Source: Pleodorina starrii
Taxonomy: Eukaryota > Chlorophyta > Chlorophyceae > Chlamydomonadales > Volvocaceae
Direction: 5' to 3'
Assembly (NCBI GenBank): GCA_030267565.1
Contig: BRXU01000020.1
Span: forward strand, 869,001 to 933,000
DNA: 64,000 bases
Shown here: positions 46,401 to 59,700 of the stretch, piece after piece
Numbering within the stretch: position 1 is the stretch's first letter
Layout: each line of letters begins with the position of its first letter
The notes under the pieces: generated by a model
Seen by the model: only the letters and a program-made list of their open reading frames with translations
Databases searched by the model: none
What the model was told of the DNA's origin: nothing
Translations under genes and position numbers: made by a program

Positions 46401-49400
46401 CCCATGGGTCAGTGCCGCTGCCTCCGTTGCCCATGACTGCCTCCGGGCCTGCGGCGGCGGCCTGGCAGGGCGACGGCACCGGCGGCATGGTGATGCTGGG
46501 TGCCGCCGGGGGCCTGCCGCCGCGACTCATGCGGACCGGCTCCCTGCTTGGTCCGCCGTTCGGAGGGGCGAGTGAGAAGGTCGACGGCGCCGCTGGGCCC
46601 GGCCACAAGCTGCCCTTGCCGCCGTCGCTGCCGCCGCACCACCACCAGCAGTCACTGAAGCAGCAGCAGCAACAGCCGCAGCAGGGCAGGCAGCGCAGGA
46701 ACTCCAAGCAATCTAAGCAGCAGCAGCCGCGCCGCCGGTCCGCCAGCCCGCCGCCGCACCGGCACGAGAAGCTGCCGCCGCCGCCGCCTCTGCCGCAGCA
46801 GCCTCTGCCACAGCCGCCGCCGCAGCAGCAGCAGCAGCAGCCGCATGAGCCAATTTCCAAGGGAAGGCCCGCGGGCCGGCCGGGCTCGGATTCCCAGCTC
46901 CCGCTGCCGCCGCCGCCACCCCTGCCGCCGCGAAGCGTCCCCACACCGTCCAGGACCGAGCCCGCCGACGGCGGCGGCAAGCCGACGGCGGCGGAGCCGC
47001 CACCGCCGCTGCCACCGCCGCCGCCGCGGCCGCTTCCGCCGGACGTCAGCCCGGCGGTTGTGGCCCAGTCGCTGCGCATGTCCAAGCTGCAGTTCCTGCA
47101 GTACATGCGGGGCCACCTGCCCAAGCTGCTGGCGTCCATGGTGGAGGACGCCTATTGCGATTTCCGCCTGAAGCAACTGGAGGCGCTGGAAGCGCAGGAC
47201 GCGCAGGAGCAGGGACAGCAGGGGCAGGAGGAGGGACAGGAGGGACAGGCGCAGCGGGAACAAGGGCAGGAGGAGGGGCAGCAGGAGCAGCAGCACGGAC
47301 AGGAGGGGGAGGCGGAGGGCGCGGGGAAGGCACAGGCGGCTGCGGCAGCGGAGGGCGGGGGGAAGGCACAGGCGGAGAGGACACGGGAGGCGCAGCAGCC
47401 GTTGCCGTTGTCGTCGCCGCAGTCGTCGGAGCAGGATACGGAAGAGATGGAAGCGGATGTGGAGGAGGACGATGCGGGGAAGCATGAAGAGGAGGAGGAG
47501 GAGGAGGAAGGACGTCGTGAAGGCCAGCAGGTCGAGGCGGATAAAGCGCCGCTGTCGCCTCCACCTTTGCCGCCGCCGCAGCAGCAGCAGCAACAACAAC
47601 AGCAGCAGCACGAGCCGCAAGCGGAGGAGCGCGCGGAGGCGAGGGCGGAGGCGGAGGCGCGTGCACTAGCTGTTGCGCCCAAGGAAGAGCCGGCGGAGGA
47701 GGAGGAGAAGGTGGAGGAGGAAGGGGGCGACGCGCCGGATTGCCCTGCAGCTGGGGCGGACACCGCGGCAGGCGCTTGCCCAGGCGCTGACGCGGACGCG
47801 GGCACAGCAGCCGGGGCGGCAGGCGCGGCGCCTGCGCCGCTCCCTGCCGTCGCAGAGGCGCCGGCGGCGGCGGCGGCGGCAGGCGGCGCTGCGACGGAGC
47901 AAAGCGAGGTCAAGCCGCTGCCTCCGCCGACGGCGGGGGCTTCCCTGACTGTCCCGGCGCCGCCGCCGCTGCCGCAGCCGCAGCCGGAGGTCAAGGAGGA
48001 GGCGCGTGAGGACAGGGGGGCGGTAGATGCCGCTGCGGAGCCGCGGCCAGAGTCGCAGACGTCGTCTGGTGTGGAGCCGCGGCCCCTGGCGAGTGTGGAG
48101 CCGCCGCCGGCAGAGCCCCGGGCGCGCGTGCGGGTGCAGTCGCCTGCCAAGAAGGCCAAGGCGGCCGACGCCGGCGGCGGTGGCGTCGACGGCGCGGACG
48201 CGCCGTCGTCGCGGCTGCGCCGCAGCGGCCGGCTCGGCGGCCCGGCGTCGCCGACGGCGGCGGCGGCGGCTTCGGTGCCAACAAGCGCTTCGCGCGCGGC
48301 CTCCGCTGCTGTTCCTACCTCTCAGGCGGCCGCTGCTGCACCGTCGGCTTCGCAGTACAGCCCCGAAACCATGTCTGTCGTACGAGACATGTTGGACGAG
48401 ATCCTGGCTCTCGCTCTCTTCACGATCGAGGCCCAGTCGTTCGTGGTGCCGACTCGTGAGACCCGGCGTCGCCGCCAGGCCGCGCCCGCCGCCGTCACTA
48501 GCCCGCCGCCGAGCGCCGCCGGCGGCGGCGCCGCCGCCGCCGGCGGCGGCAGAAGTAAGACTCGACGAGAGGCCGCAGGGACGACGGACGACGCCGCGGC
48601 GGCGGCGGCGGCGACGGCGACGGCGAGTCATCATCCCGCCAAGCGACAGCGCACTTCAGCAGCCGCGGCCGGCAGCAAGGCTGGGGCAACCGCCAGCGAA
48701 GGCGGCGCCGCCGCCGAAGCCGTCACCGAGGAGAAGGCGGATGCAGGCGGTGCCGCGGCCGGCGACAGTCGTCGAAAGACGAGGAGCCGCGAGCGCTCGG
48801 TGCCGAGGTCGGAGCACGCGAGTGAGTCGGACGGGGAGGCGGCGCCGCCCCCGCCGCCAGCGGCGGCGGCGGCCGACACGGCTACCGCCGAGGAAGCGCC
48901 GGCTGGGGACAGCCGCCGGCGCGGCGAGGGGTCGCGGCGGAAGCGGCGGGAGCAGCGGCGGCGGCGCCCGGCGGCGAAGCGCGCGCGGCGGGAAGCGCAG
49001 GGCAACGCCAGAGACGATGACGACGGCGACGGCGGCGACGACGACGTCGGCTCGCCCGGGGAGGCGAGCGCCAAAGCGGATGGGGCGACGGGTCCCCCGG
49101 AAACGGATGCGGATGCGGATGCTGACGGGGACAGCCGCGACGGCGCCGCCGCGGACGAGGACTGCCGGCCGGCGGTCTCGGGATCGGCTGACGGCGGCCG
49201 GCCAGACCATCATGCCGTAGATGACGGCGGCGGCGACGGTGACGTCGGCGGCGACGGCAGCGGTGCTGGCGACGACGCGACCGCTGAGGGCCCGGCGGCG
49301 GCGGCGGCCGCGGAGCGGTCAGCGTCACCGAAGCCGTTGCGGGGCTCGCGTCACCGGGGCATCTCTGCCAAGGAGCTCAAGTCATTGGCGGACGGCCACG

Positions 49401-52400
49401 GCGTCGCAGCCGACGACCCGATCCTGCTCGGGAGCGACGGCGGCCGCGCGGGACGCCGTACAAGGGCCGCCGCCGCGGCGGCGGCCGTCAACGCCGCCGC
49501 CACCATGGCGGCGGAGGTGCTGGCCTCAATGTGCGACGGCTCTGCGGGCGCGGAACGCGCCGAAGGCGGCGGCGGCGGCGCCGGGACGAGAACGGAGGCC
49601 GCCGCCGCGGGGGCGGCGGGTGCGGCGCACGCGAACTCGCACGGCGCGCGCTCGTCCCACCGGCGGGAGCGGGAGCCACCGCGTCCGCCGCCACCTCCGC
49701 CGCACAGCCGCGCGTCGGCGCCGTCGGTGCCGCCGCCACCACACCTCAGTCCGACCCGTGGGTCGTCTGAGGCCGCCGGCGGCGGCGGCGGCACCGGCGG
49801 CGCCGACGAAGATGACGAGTTCGACGGCTTTGAGAGTCCGTTTCGTCACTCGGCCGGCGGCGGCGGTAGGCGAGCCGCTGGCGGCGGCGGCGGCGGATCA
49901 TTGGTCCGCGCGCAACAGCGCCCCCTGGACCGTCTTGCGGCGGAGGCGGAGGTGGCGTCGTGGCAGGCCGCCGCCGCCGCCGGGAGGACAAGCCGCCGCG
50001 GCAGCGACAGCGGCCGGCGGCCGCCCAGCCGTACTAGTAGCTGCACGCAGGAGCACCTGGAGGGCTGGTACAGTGCCCTTGTCGTACCCGGGGAATCGTA
50101 CGGCAAGGCCGTACGACACGACAGCCTGACCGTGCTCTTGGAGGTGGGCCTGATGGCCTTGGCCGGCGGCGGCGACGGGGCTGCGCTGGCGCCGACGACG
50201 CCGGTGGAGGCGGCCGCCGGCAGCGGAGGTGACGGCGGCGGCGGCGAGGCACCTGCAGACGTCGATATGGCGGAGGCCGGAGGCAGCGGCGCCGACGCCG
50301 TCGCCACCGGCAGCGGAGGCGACGCCGTCGCCACCGGCAGCGGAGGCGACGCCGCCGACGCCGACGCGGCGCCGGGTGGTGAGGCGCCGGTGCCGTCACC
50401 GCCATCACTAGCGGCGGCGGCGGCGCCGCCTCCTCAACAGCGCGAGGAGGAACCGGAAGGGGAGGCGGAGGGAGAGGGGGAGGACGAGCCGTTTGGCGGC
50501 GGCGAGCCTTGCCTACCCAAACACGCGCGCGGGCCGAGGAGCATGCGGCGGCGATGTGGCGGTAGCTCGTCCATCCTGTCCGCGGTACTGGACGAACGCC
50601 CCTTGTCGCCGCCGCTGCCGCCGCCGCCGCCATCGGCGGTGGCGGTGCCGGCGCCCCCGCCGCCGCCGCCGCTTTCGCCGGCGTCGTTGCCGCCGCTGTC
50701 GCCGGCGTCGTTGCCGCCGCTGCTGCCGGCGGCGGCGGCGCCCCCGCCGGCAGCGGCGTCACCGCCGCCGCCGGCGCTGCCGCTGTCGCTGCCGCCGCAG
50801 CTGCAGCTGCTGCTGCCGTACCTTTTGAAGCAAGGCCAGCAGCCGCACCCGCAGCCAAAGGAAGAGCGCGCGTCGTGCCACCAGTCGTGGCATCCGCAGC
50901 TGCTACAGCAACTCCTGCAGCTTCACCTGCAACAGCAGCAGCAACAGCAACAGCCAGAGCAGCAGCAGCAGCAGCGGCAGCAGCAGCGGCAGTCCCCACC
51001 GTTGCATCCGCCAGGCTCGGAGCAACCGTTGCGGCGCCGCCGGCCGGCCCTCGGCAGCAGCACCACCATAGAGGCAACGGCGGTGGCGGCGGCGGCGGCG
51101 GCCAGCCAGGGGCAATTGACGGGCGCTGAGGAAGAGGTGCCTGCGAGGCCGTGGGCGGAGGGTTCCGGACGGCTTCGGCGGCGCGGCGCCGCGGCGGCGG
51201 CGGAGCCGCCGCCGCCGCCGCCGGCCACCTCCCGCCGGAACGCTGGCGCCGCCAGCCGCGGGCCGAGCCCGCTGCGTGGCGGCGGCGACGACGCCGCAGC
51301 CAGCGGCGGCGGCGGCGGCAGCCGCACGCGGGCGCCCACGCCGGTGTCCGGCAGCGAGCGCAGCGGCGCCGCTGCCTCGGAGGCGCAGAAGGACATGCAG
51401 CAGAGCGCAGCAAGGCTGCGGCAGCAGCAGCGGCAGCGTCGGGAGGCGGCGGTACGGCAGCTGGAACGGGAGGTCGGCTGCTGCCGCGGCCTGCCGCTGC
51501 CGTCGCTGCTGGCCCTGGCGCCGTCGCGGAACGGCCTGGCGCCGCCGCCGCCGGCGGCGGCGGCCGACGGCGGCGGCGCGACGGCGGCGGCGCCGCACGC
51601 GCACCCGCGGGCGCGCGCCGCCGCCAGCGAGCACCGTTTCCTGACGGCGGCGGCGGGGAGCGGTGTCGGCGGCGGCGGCGGTGGCGGCGGTGGCGGCGGC
51701 GGCGGCGTCAGCGCGGAGCAGCAGCAGGTGATGGAGGTCACGAAGTGGCGGCTGCTGGCGGCGCGGGCGAAGAAGCTCAAGTTTGGGCGAAGCCGCATCG
51801 CGGGATGGGGTGAGTTCTCTTGAGAGCAAGTTCTCCAGCATGAGGAGGGGTTTCAAGGGGTTTCAGGGTTCTATGGATTATGTGCCACGTGCTACGTGTT
51901 ATGTGCTGTTTTATTCCGAGTGTGCTGCTTGCCGCTCGTTTGCCGCCGTTTGCTCCACAGAGCGATCCGGCGATCGAATGCTCATTGATGAATATTTCTC
52001 CTCTCGATGAACCCATCTCGATGTTCAATTCGAGATGGGTTCGCCGCCAATCTGCCGGATTTGGATCTCCTCCACCCACCCACCCACCCACCACCCCCAC
52101 CAACCCCTACAAAACACAACACACGCAAACACGCGCCGCACACAGGCCTGTTTGCGGTGGAGCCTATTGAGCCGTCCGAGTTCGTGATGGAGTACTGCGG
52201 AGAGCTCATCCGCAAGCCGTTGGACGATGTACGGCAGCGGCAGTACGACGCAGCCGGCTATGCTGACTACATGTTTGCGGTGGACGAGACGTGGGTGGTG
52301 GACGCCACCCTCACGGTGAGTGGGTAGGGTGGTCCAGGGTGGGTGGGTAGCGAAGCGAAGCGAAGGGGTCTAGAGCAAAGCAAGGCGAGGCGAGGAGAAG

Positions 52401-53309
52401 CGAGGCGAGGCGAGGCGAAATGGCGCGGAGAGTGGGTGGGTGTCCGGCAAGCGAAGCGAGGCAAAGGACTGCGCACCGCCCCTCCCCGCCCCGCCCCGCC
52501 CCGCCCTGCCCCTCTCGGCCCCACCATACACCTTGCACCTGCCCCTACGTCCCTAAACCCTCAACCCTAAACCCTAAAACCCTAAAACCCTACCCCCGCC
52601 CCCCTCCCCCACACCCCCCGGCAGGGCAACGCCGCCCGCTTCATCAACCACTGCTGCGATCCCAACTGTGTGGCTCGCATCGTGGACGTGGGCGGCATGA
52701 AGCGCATCGCCATCTACTCGTTGCGGCGCATTGAGGCGGGGGAGGAGCTGCACTACGATTACAAGGTGAGGAGGAGGAGGCGGAGGATGGGGAGGAGGAG
52801 GAGGGGGCAGGGACAGGGAGAGGGGCCAGGGAGGGGGCTGGGGGCAGGGAGAGGGTAGGGACAGAGGCTGGAGGGAGAGGAGGGAAGGGTGGTATCCCTA
52901 AAAGAGGGTATGACAGCGTCGCGAGGCGAGCTGAGGCTGGCAGGGCGAGAGGCGAGCGGAGGGAGGGCGCACACACGCAACCCAACTTTGCGCACACTGC
53001 CCGCTGGCCGTGCCCCTTGCGCCCGCGCACCTGCTCTCCCCCGCCCCACTTCCCCCACTTCCCCAACTCCGCCGCCCCCTCCGTCTCCCCTTCCCTCTTC
53101 ATCCCTTCGCTGCGGTATCTTCTTTTTTACTCGCCCACCGTCTTACCCACCCCGCCCCCTCCATCTCCCCCCATTCCCCCATTCCCCCGCCCCCTCCGTC
53201 TTAACCCCCCCCCTCGGCCCTCTCCGCTGGACAGCTGTCTGGAGTGCCCGGAGCGGAGCGGATCCCCTGCGGATGCGGCGCACGCACCTGTAAGGGCTTC
53301 ATGAACTGA
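40468..53309 (+). CDS. SET1/ATXR7-class histone H3K4 methyltransferase
   Basis: Predicted nuclear enzyme that methylates histone H3 lysine 4. Exons 40468-41580, 45428-51809, 52146-52315, 52625-52765 and 53235-53309 give 2,626 residues with phase kept at every join. Two GYF-like domains lie near residues 293 ([19 protein letters not shown]) and 509 ([18 protein letters not shown]); Arabidopsis ATXR7 also pairs GYF with SET. About 2,000 residues of Ala, Gly, Pro, Gln and Glu low complexity follow, interrupted by short ordered pieces ([40 protein letters not shown]). The SET domain (about 2487-2600) has [40 protein letters not shown] and HYDYK. The post-SET is [13 protein letters not shown]. The first ATG after the upstream open frame was chosen as start. 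Confidence 0.9.
44380..44476. ncRNA. strong intronic hairpin, possible miRNA-like precursor or foldback element
   Basis: Two arms of about 43 bases pair almost perfectly around an 11-base loop. The left arm starts CGCCCCGTGGTCGTGCGCC; the right arm ends in its complement, with about four mismatches or G-U pairs. It lies inside the 3.8-kb first intron of the SET gene. Length and pairing suit a Chlamydomonas-type miRNA precursor, but no expression is known and a small foldback transposon is equally possible. Confidence 0.4.
52551..52592. repeat. interstitial telomere-type repeat in SET gene intron
   Basis: About five units of CCCTAAA/CCCTAAAA, two of them the exact eight-base Chlamydomonas telomere unit, about 30 bp before the acceptor of SET exon 4. 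Confidence 0.8.
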
Positions 53310-53519
53310 AGCCCCCGTTTGGACTGACGGGAGGGGACTGGCGGGAGAGGCGGGGACGGGAACGGACGGGTTCCGGAGCCGTGGGCCGGTGGCGGTGGCT
53401 GCGGTGCGTGCGGAAAGAAGGGGCGGAGGGCACCGCGGCCCTCTCGGCGGTTCGGACGCACCTCATCTCACCTCACTTTAGGGAGGAAGGGAGGGAGGGA
53501 GGTAGAGAGGGACTGAGAT

Positions 53520-53524
53520 TGTAA
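53520..53524 (+). terminator. TGTAA poly(A) signal of the SET gene
   Basis: Perfect TGTAA 210 bases after the SET stop codon. Confidence 0.5.
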
Positions 53525-56500
53525 CTCAAAAACTAACGGGAACGGGAGCCCCATTGAACTGAATTGAACTGAATTGAACAGAACTGAAAGTCATCGGCGA
53601 TTGGCGTTGCGGCGGCTGCAGCGGCGGCGGCGGCGGCGGATGCCCCGAAACCAGAATGAGCCCACAACCAGCTGGCTGGCTGGCGCGTTGCCCGCCGGGC
53701 TGGCAGTGTGACGGACGGGCGGGCGGTGGCGAGCACCTTGCGGTCTGGGGGTGGGGGGCAGCGGAGGGCTGAAGGGCTGAAGGCGGGCGCAGCCGGGGCG
53801 TGTATTGTCGTGGCGTAGACCGGTAGCCAAAGGAGGAGCGGCGGCATTGTCACACGGCGGCGGAGAGGGGAGGGGGAGGGTATAGCCGTATAGGGGAAGT
53901 GGCATGGTTGGGTATGGCCGTAGAGGGATGGGAAGGAATGCTGGGGTGCGCGGATCGCCCGGGAAATGGGCGGGGGGGAGCGGGGCGAGGGGTTGACCTG
54001 ATGTTGTACCTGCGTCTGCGCGGCTGAGTTTGGGGTGGCGATGATGCGATTTGGGTTTGCGGCCCCGTCTGTGTTTGTTTTGTGTGACTCTTTGGTTTGT
54101 TGCTTCTTGTGTCGTGCTTCTCCGTGTTTTGTTGTGCTTCTTCTGCTCTCACGCGCGTGTGCGCGAGCGTGTGCGTGAGCGTGTATGCCTGCGCGTGCGC
54201 GTGTGTGTGTATGTGTGTGTTTGTGTGTGGGTGTGCTTGCGCATGCAGTCGGGACGAGCGCGCAATGCACGGCGAGTGACGCTGTGGGACCGGTGGGGGG
54301 CACTTGGCGGTGAAGGTGGTGGGAGGGTTGGCTGGGACCCGGGAGGGTCAGGCCGCCTGCCCGCCTTCATTACGGTATATTGACGTCGTCCTCCTCTCTC
54401 CGCAACGCTGCGGAGCCCGTCGCCCCAGTTCCCTACGACATGGGCGGAGGCTGGGAAGGGGCGGCGCCGGTGTAGGTGGGCCGCAGAACGGAAAGAAGAC
54501 ATGGATGTGTGCCGTCTTGGCTACCCCACAGATGTACTGTTGGAACTACGGTACGGCATGGTCGCAGATGTTACCGTACTGTACTGTACTGCATGGGGGA
54601 GGAAGACTCGTACGCAGTTGTACTGCAGTGAGGCTCGCCGCTGTACCGCTCACGTATCAAGTGTTTGCAGCAGCAGCAGGTCGCACCCGGCGTGGGGCGC
54701 GGCGGGGCGGCGGCGGCTTGGGCGGGTGGAGGGGCAGGGGAGGGAGGGAGGACGGCTAAAGGGCAGTTCCGCTTGGCAGGGTTCGAGCGCGGTTCGGTCT
54801 CCCGCTCTCGTCCAGATACGGTACGGGCAGTTGTACGATAGGGGGGGATCAAACCAAGTGGGGATTTCCCGGTGACCCCAGCCCTCACCCCACGCCGCCC
54901 TGGCCGGCCGGACTCCTGGACTCCTGCAAGAAGAGAGCCAGACAGGCATCAAGCTAGATTTGGTCCGCGTTCGGGCCAGGTCAGGTAATGTCCGTGGTCA
55001 AAGGCCGTGTAATCACGGCACGTAGTACGAATATACAACTGTGGTTATGTTGGGGCACGGTACGACAGTACTGACGGTACGGTACGGCATTCCCTTTCGG
55101 CGATCGTACGTGTGTGTTGCCTAGGCATTACGTCAGAAAGGAGAGCTGCAAGTCTCCCAGGTGTTAGGTCAGGTCAGTTTATTATGCTTACAGAGGAGCT
55201 GTTTAATTGATTACATATCAGGTCAGGCAACCCACAGGCCGTGGGGAGAGGAGGGGCGCGCAAGCGTGACCGCGGATGCGGGTGCGAGTGAGCAGGCACG
55301 GATGGCTTTCGGGGATTTCGAAGGGGTTTCGAACTCGGGGCAGGCATTCGCGCCGGCAGCACAGCCAATGTCGAGGGGGGCGGCCCCCGGGGGTCTCCAT
55401 TCCAGAGCCAAAAGGCTGTACGGGAGGTGTACGGACGACGGCTGCGGTCCCACGAGGCCGCTGTGCTGTGTGCCCTGTCGGTAGGAGCTCAGTGGATCCA
55501 CGGGACTCCTATCACCACCCCTTCCACTGCCCCCACTTCCCATCGCGGTATCATTTGAACTACGGTACCACTGTAATTATCACCACTGCCGCCACTGTTG
55601 CCACCACCATTACTGCCACCACCACCACCACCATAGCTGATACCCTCCGGGAACACGCACCCCGCGGGCCGTACCTACTACCTACTACCTAGGGCACCTT
55701 GGGGGTCGGATATTCACACGGGCGCGAAAGTGTCCGGCAGTACGCCGTTGAGCCCACCAGTGCGCCACGCTCCCCTGATCCCTTGAACCAGAACGAGTTG
55801 CGCAGAGAGAAAGGGAACCTCCGTGAGGACTGAGGAGGGGCCTCAATACGGTGTGAAGAGAGAGAAAGCAAGAGAGAGATACAGAGATAGAAAGAGAAAC
55901 AGCGGGAACTTGCTGTGGAAAGGGCTCCTCGCCCAGAAGCCTCGACCCTCCGAAACGTCGTACAACGCCGTACGAGATCGTACATCCACGACGTCCAAGC
56001 GGCGAGAGTAACGCCTCGCGAGAATCGAGGACACAGTGCAAATAAATATAAAGAATTGGGCAAGCGGTGCGCTGCGCTTCGCTGCGACTGCCTCAGCTGC
56101 GACTGGGTTCGGCAGTCTACGGTACTCGATGGTCTACTCGGTCGCTCAGGAAAAGTACGGTACCTGTTCTATGGCGCCCCCCCATTTGGCCACACGCAAA
56201 GTCGAGCGGGCGTAGCACTGACTACTACCTTTCAGCCCCCTGCGCACGAGAGGGCTTCTTCGCGCCCTTGACACACACACACACAATTCGGTGCAGTACG
56301 TCCTCTCCTGCGGTGCAGACTCTCGGCATTCATCTGCTGCTGCCGCCTGCTGCTGCCTTGGCTGCTGCAGCTTTGTTGTTGGTTGCTGTGTCGCTCATGT
56401 CGTCTGCTGCTGCTCCCGTGCAGTACAAGTACTGTACGCTACCGATAGGGGCTGCTAGCTAGCTAGCTACAGTACCCCTTCACTCGCTCGTTCGCGCCGC

Positions 56501-56775
56501 CAATGCTGTCACCGCTACCCTTTCCGCTCCTAGTTACTCCCTCCTAGCTGCTGCCGCTGTTGCTCCCAATCGTGCTACTGCCTTCATTCGGCCGCTGCCT
56601 TCTGCGCCGCCGCCACCTGCTCTCTGCGGCTGGTGCTACTACTGCCTTGGTGCTGCTGCTGCTACTGCTGCTACTGCTACTGCTACTGCTGTTTGTCCCT
56701 TGGGAGATGCTGGCAGTCGCCTGACGGTGCTGCTGCTGCTACTAATCAGTGAAATTCCTGATCATTTCTGCTTTT
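53525..56775. other. convergent intergenic region, no gene seen
   Basis: Between the SET gene and the minus-strand Gln-rich gene. GT-rich repeat at 54150-54240, very dense GTAC-centred words at 54530-55100, an AGAG-rich stretch (55850-55900), a short GCTA repeat (56453-56468) and CTG/TAC triplet runs from 56640. TTACA at 55188-55192 and 55211-55215 would be TGTAA signals for a minus-strand transcript. No coding or RNA gene is supported. Confidence 0.5.
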
Positions 56776-59700
56776 CTACCGCTGTAGCTCCTGCTCTTGC
56801 TGCTGTTGTTGCTCTTGCTCTTGCTGTTGCTCTTGCTGCTGCTGTTGCTCTTGCTGTTGCTCCTGCTCTTGTTGCTGCTGTTGCTGTTGCTCCTGCTCTT
56901 GTTGCTGCTGTTGCTCTTGCTGTTGCTCCTGCTCTTGTTGCTGCTCTTGCTGCTTTGACTGCTGCTGCTGTGTCGCCTGCATCTCCTGCAGCTGCCGCAG
57001 CTGCTCCAGAGCCTCCGGCCCGATCTGCAACATCGCCAACTCCGGTGGCGCCGGCGCCGGCGCCGCCGGCGGTTGAGGCCACTGCACCGCCACCGCCGCC
57101 GCCGGTTCCTTTTGCAGCGGCGCCGCCACCGTCGCCGCCGCCGCCGCTGCCTTCTGCGCCGCCGCCGCCAGCTCCAACAGACCGCTCTGCGCAATGAGGG
57201 CCATGGCGGAAACAAAGGTGCGCTCCTTGGAGGCCAGACGCCGCTGCATCACGGACAGCCGCCGCTCCAGAACCGCCACTCGCTCCTCCGCCGTCGCCGC
57301 CGTCGACATCACCGTCACCGCCGGCGCCGCCAGAACGGTGCCGCAGCCCTCCACCACCGTTGTGACTGCCTCCTCCTCCTCCTTGTCCTCCTCCTTGTCC
57401 TTTTCCTCCTGCACCTCTCCGCGGCTATCCACCAACGCGGCGGCTGCCTCTGCCACCGCCGCTGCCGGTCCCGGCTTTGCTGCTCCTGCTACTGCGACCG
57501 CTACGGCCGGCTCTGCCAACCACCGCTCCTGCCTTACCGCAGGTCCTGCTGCTACTGCTGACCCCCCTGCTACCCCTGCTGTTTCTGCTGCGGCCGCCGA
57601 CAACGCTGCCCTGGCTGCGGTTGCGACGCCGGCACCACCGTCGCCGCCGTCGCCGTCGCCGCCGCCGCTGCGGAACAGCAGCGTCAGCCGCTCCGCCGCC
57701 TCGGCGGGCTGCAGCGTCCGCGTCCGCGTCAGCGGCGGCCCCTCCCGGTCCCATCGCCCAGCGGGCCCGGGTCCATCAGCCTCTGCAGGGAGAGCCGGTG
57801 CGACAGAGGGAGTAGGCAGCGTAGCTCGAAGCAGCAGCCATCCATCCTCCTGTGGCCCTTCTCCGCAAGTTCCGACAACTACGGCCGTTTCGACAGGGCC
57901 CCCGGCAGCGAGCCGTCTAGACTGCTGCCACTGCTTCTCCGCCTCCTCGGCCTCCTGCTTCTGTTGCACGCGCTGAAGCTGCCGTTTCGCCTGCTGCTGT
58001 TGCTGCTGCAGCTGCAGCAGCTCAAGCCGCTGCTGGTGCTCCAGGCGCGCCAGCGCCGCCGCTTGCTCCGAAACCGCCGCCCGCTGCCGCTGCCGCAGCT
58101 CCAGCCAGTCCCCCGCCAGCGCCGCCGCGCCCGCCTGCCGCCGCCGCTCCGCCTCCCGCGCGCCGGCGACGGCCTCCGCCACCTCCGCCTGCCGTCGCCA
58201 CTCCAGCTCCCCCAACGCAGCCGCCCGGTTTGCCACATCGGCCTGCTGCTGCCGCCGGCGGCGCGCCAACCACTCCGCCTCCGCCGCCACCGCCTCCTCC
58301 CTGGAGCGCCGCGCCGCGATGGCCGCCTCCGCCACCGCGGCCGCCTGCGCGCCGGCGGCGTCGCGCCGCCGGCGCGCCTCGCCCGCCGCCTCTGCCACCG
58401 CGGCGTGCCGCCGCCGCTGCGCCTCCAGCATCGCAACCGCTTCGGCGGCAGCGGCCGACAGATGTCGCTCCTGCCGCTCGCCGACCGCCGCCAACTGCGC
58501 TGCCTCCGCCGTCCAACACTGCCGCCGCTCCCACTCCCCGCCGCCGCCGCCGCAGGCGGCGGCGGCAGTCCGCTGAACGCACTGGTACTCCATCTCCGCC
58601 GCCATCGCCGCGTCGTACACCGCCTGAAGCTGCCGTCTGTGCTCCGCCTCCCGCGTTGCGGCGGCCTGCTGCGCCGCCGCCAGGCGGTCCGCCAGCCCCG
58701 CCTCCCGCAGTGCCGCCGCCGCCTCCGCCACCGCCAGCTGCCTGCGGTGCTGCTCGTCCCGCAGCGCCGCCGCCGCCTCACAGATCTGAGCTCGCCGGAG
58801 CAACACGCCTTCGCGGACCGCGGCCACGGCCTCCACCGCAGCCAGGCGCACCTGGTAGGGTGGCTGCTGCTGCTGCTCGTGATGTTTGTGATGCCGCTCC
58901 CTCTGCTGCTGCTCCCGCTGCAGCAGCTGTTGCTGCTGCTGCAGCTGGGGTGGATACGGAGGGCAAAGCTGTTGCCGGACGTTTGACTCATAGCAGATGT
59001 CAGCATCGTCCCCCTGGAGCGCCGCTGCCGTTCCTGTTACCGCTGCCGCCAGGGCCCTGGACGGCCCGCGGCCCGCCGCGGCGAACGCCAGTGCCGCACG
59101 CGCATCCACCATCGCCGCCACCGCCACTGCCGTCGGCGAGGGACCCGTAGGGAGCACTGGATTCATAGGGCCCTTTTGGGGGTGCGCAGGGTCCGCGCTC
59201 CAGCCAAAGCCCGCCTGCTGCGACGACGATGATGGTGGTGATGATGGTGACGGCGCCACACGGGGGGTCGCCCTGGGGCCCTCCCTGGAGGGGGTCCGTG
59301 CTGGGGATTGCGGCCGGAACGAGGGCGCCGCGGCTCTGGGGGTTCGTGGCTTTGAGGCCTCCGCCGGTGCTGCCGCGGCCACTGGCGACGGCGCCGGCGG
59401 TGCCGCCGCCGCCGCCGCCGCTTCCGCGGTCTTTACTGCTGGATCAGGCTGCCGTCGCTGTTGTTGATGTTGTTGCTGCTGCACGGGGTGCGGCTGTCGG
59501 AGGTTCCGCGGCTGTGGTGGGTAAAGCAACTGCTGCGGAGGCTGCTGCTGCTGCTGCTGCTGCGGTTGCCAGTAGGGCTGTTGCGGTAGCGGCCGCGGTG
59601 CCTGGGGCGACGACGGCGTCGGCGATGGGGTTGGGGGTTGCGGCTGCCTCAACGGGAGTGGAGCAGGCGCGGCTGGACATTGATGGTGCAGCAGCAGCTG

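Noticed and set aside
45344..51856. Many long minus-strand and shifted frames opposite the SET gene
   Set aside because: They are shadows of GC-rich triplet repeats, with Arg/Ala/Pro-only composition and no domain; the plus-strand gene explains the region.
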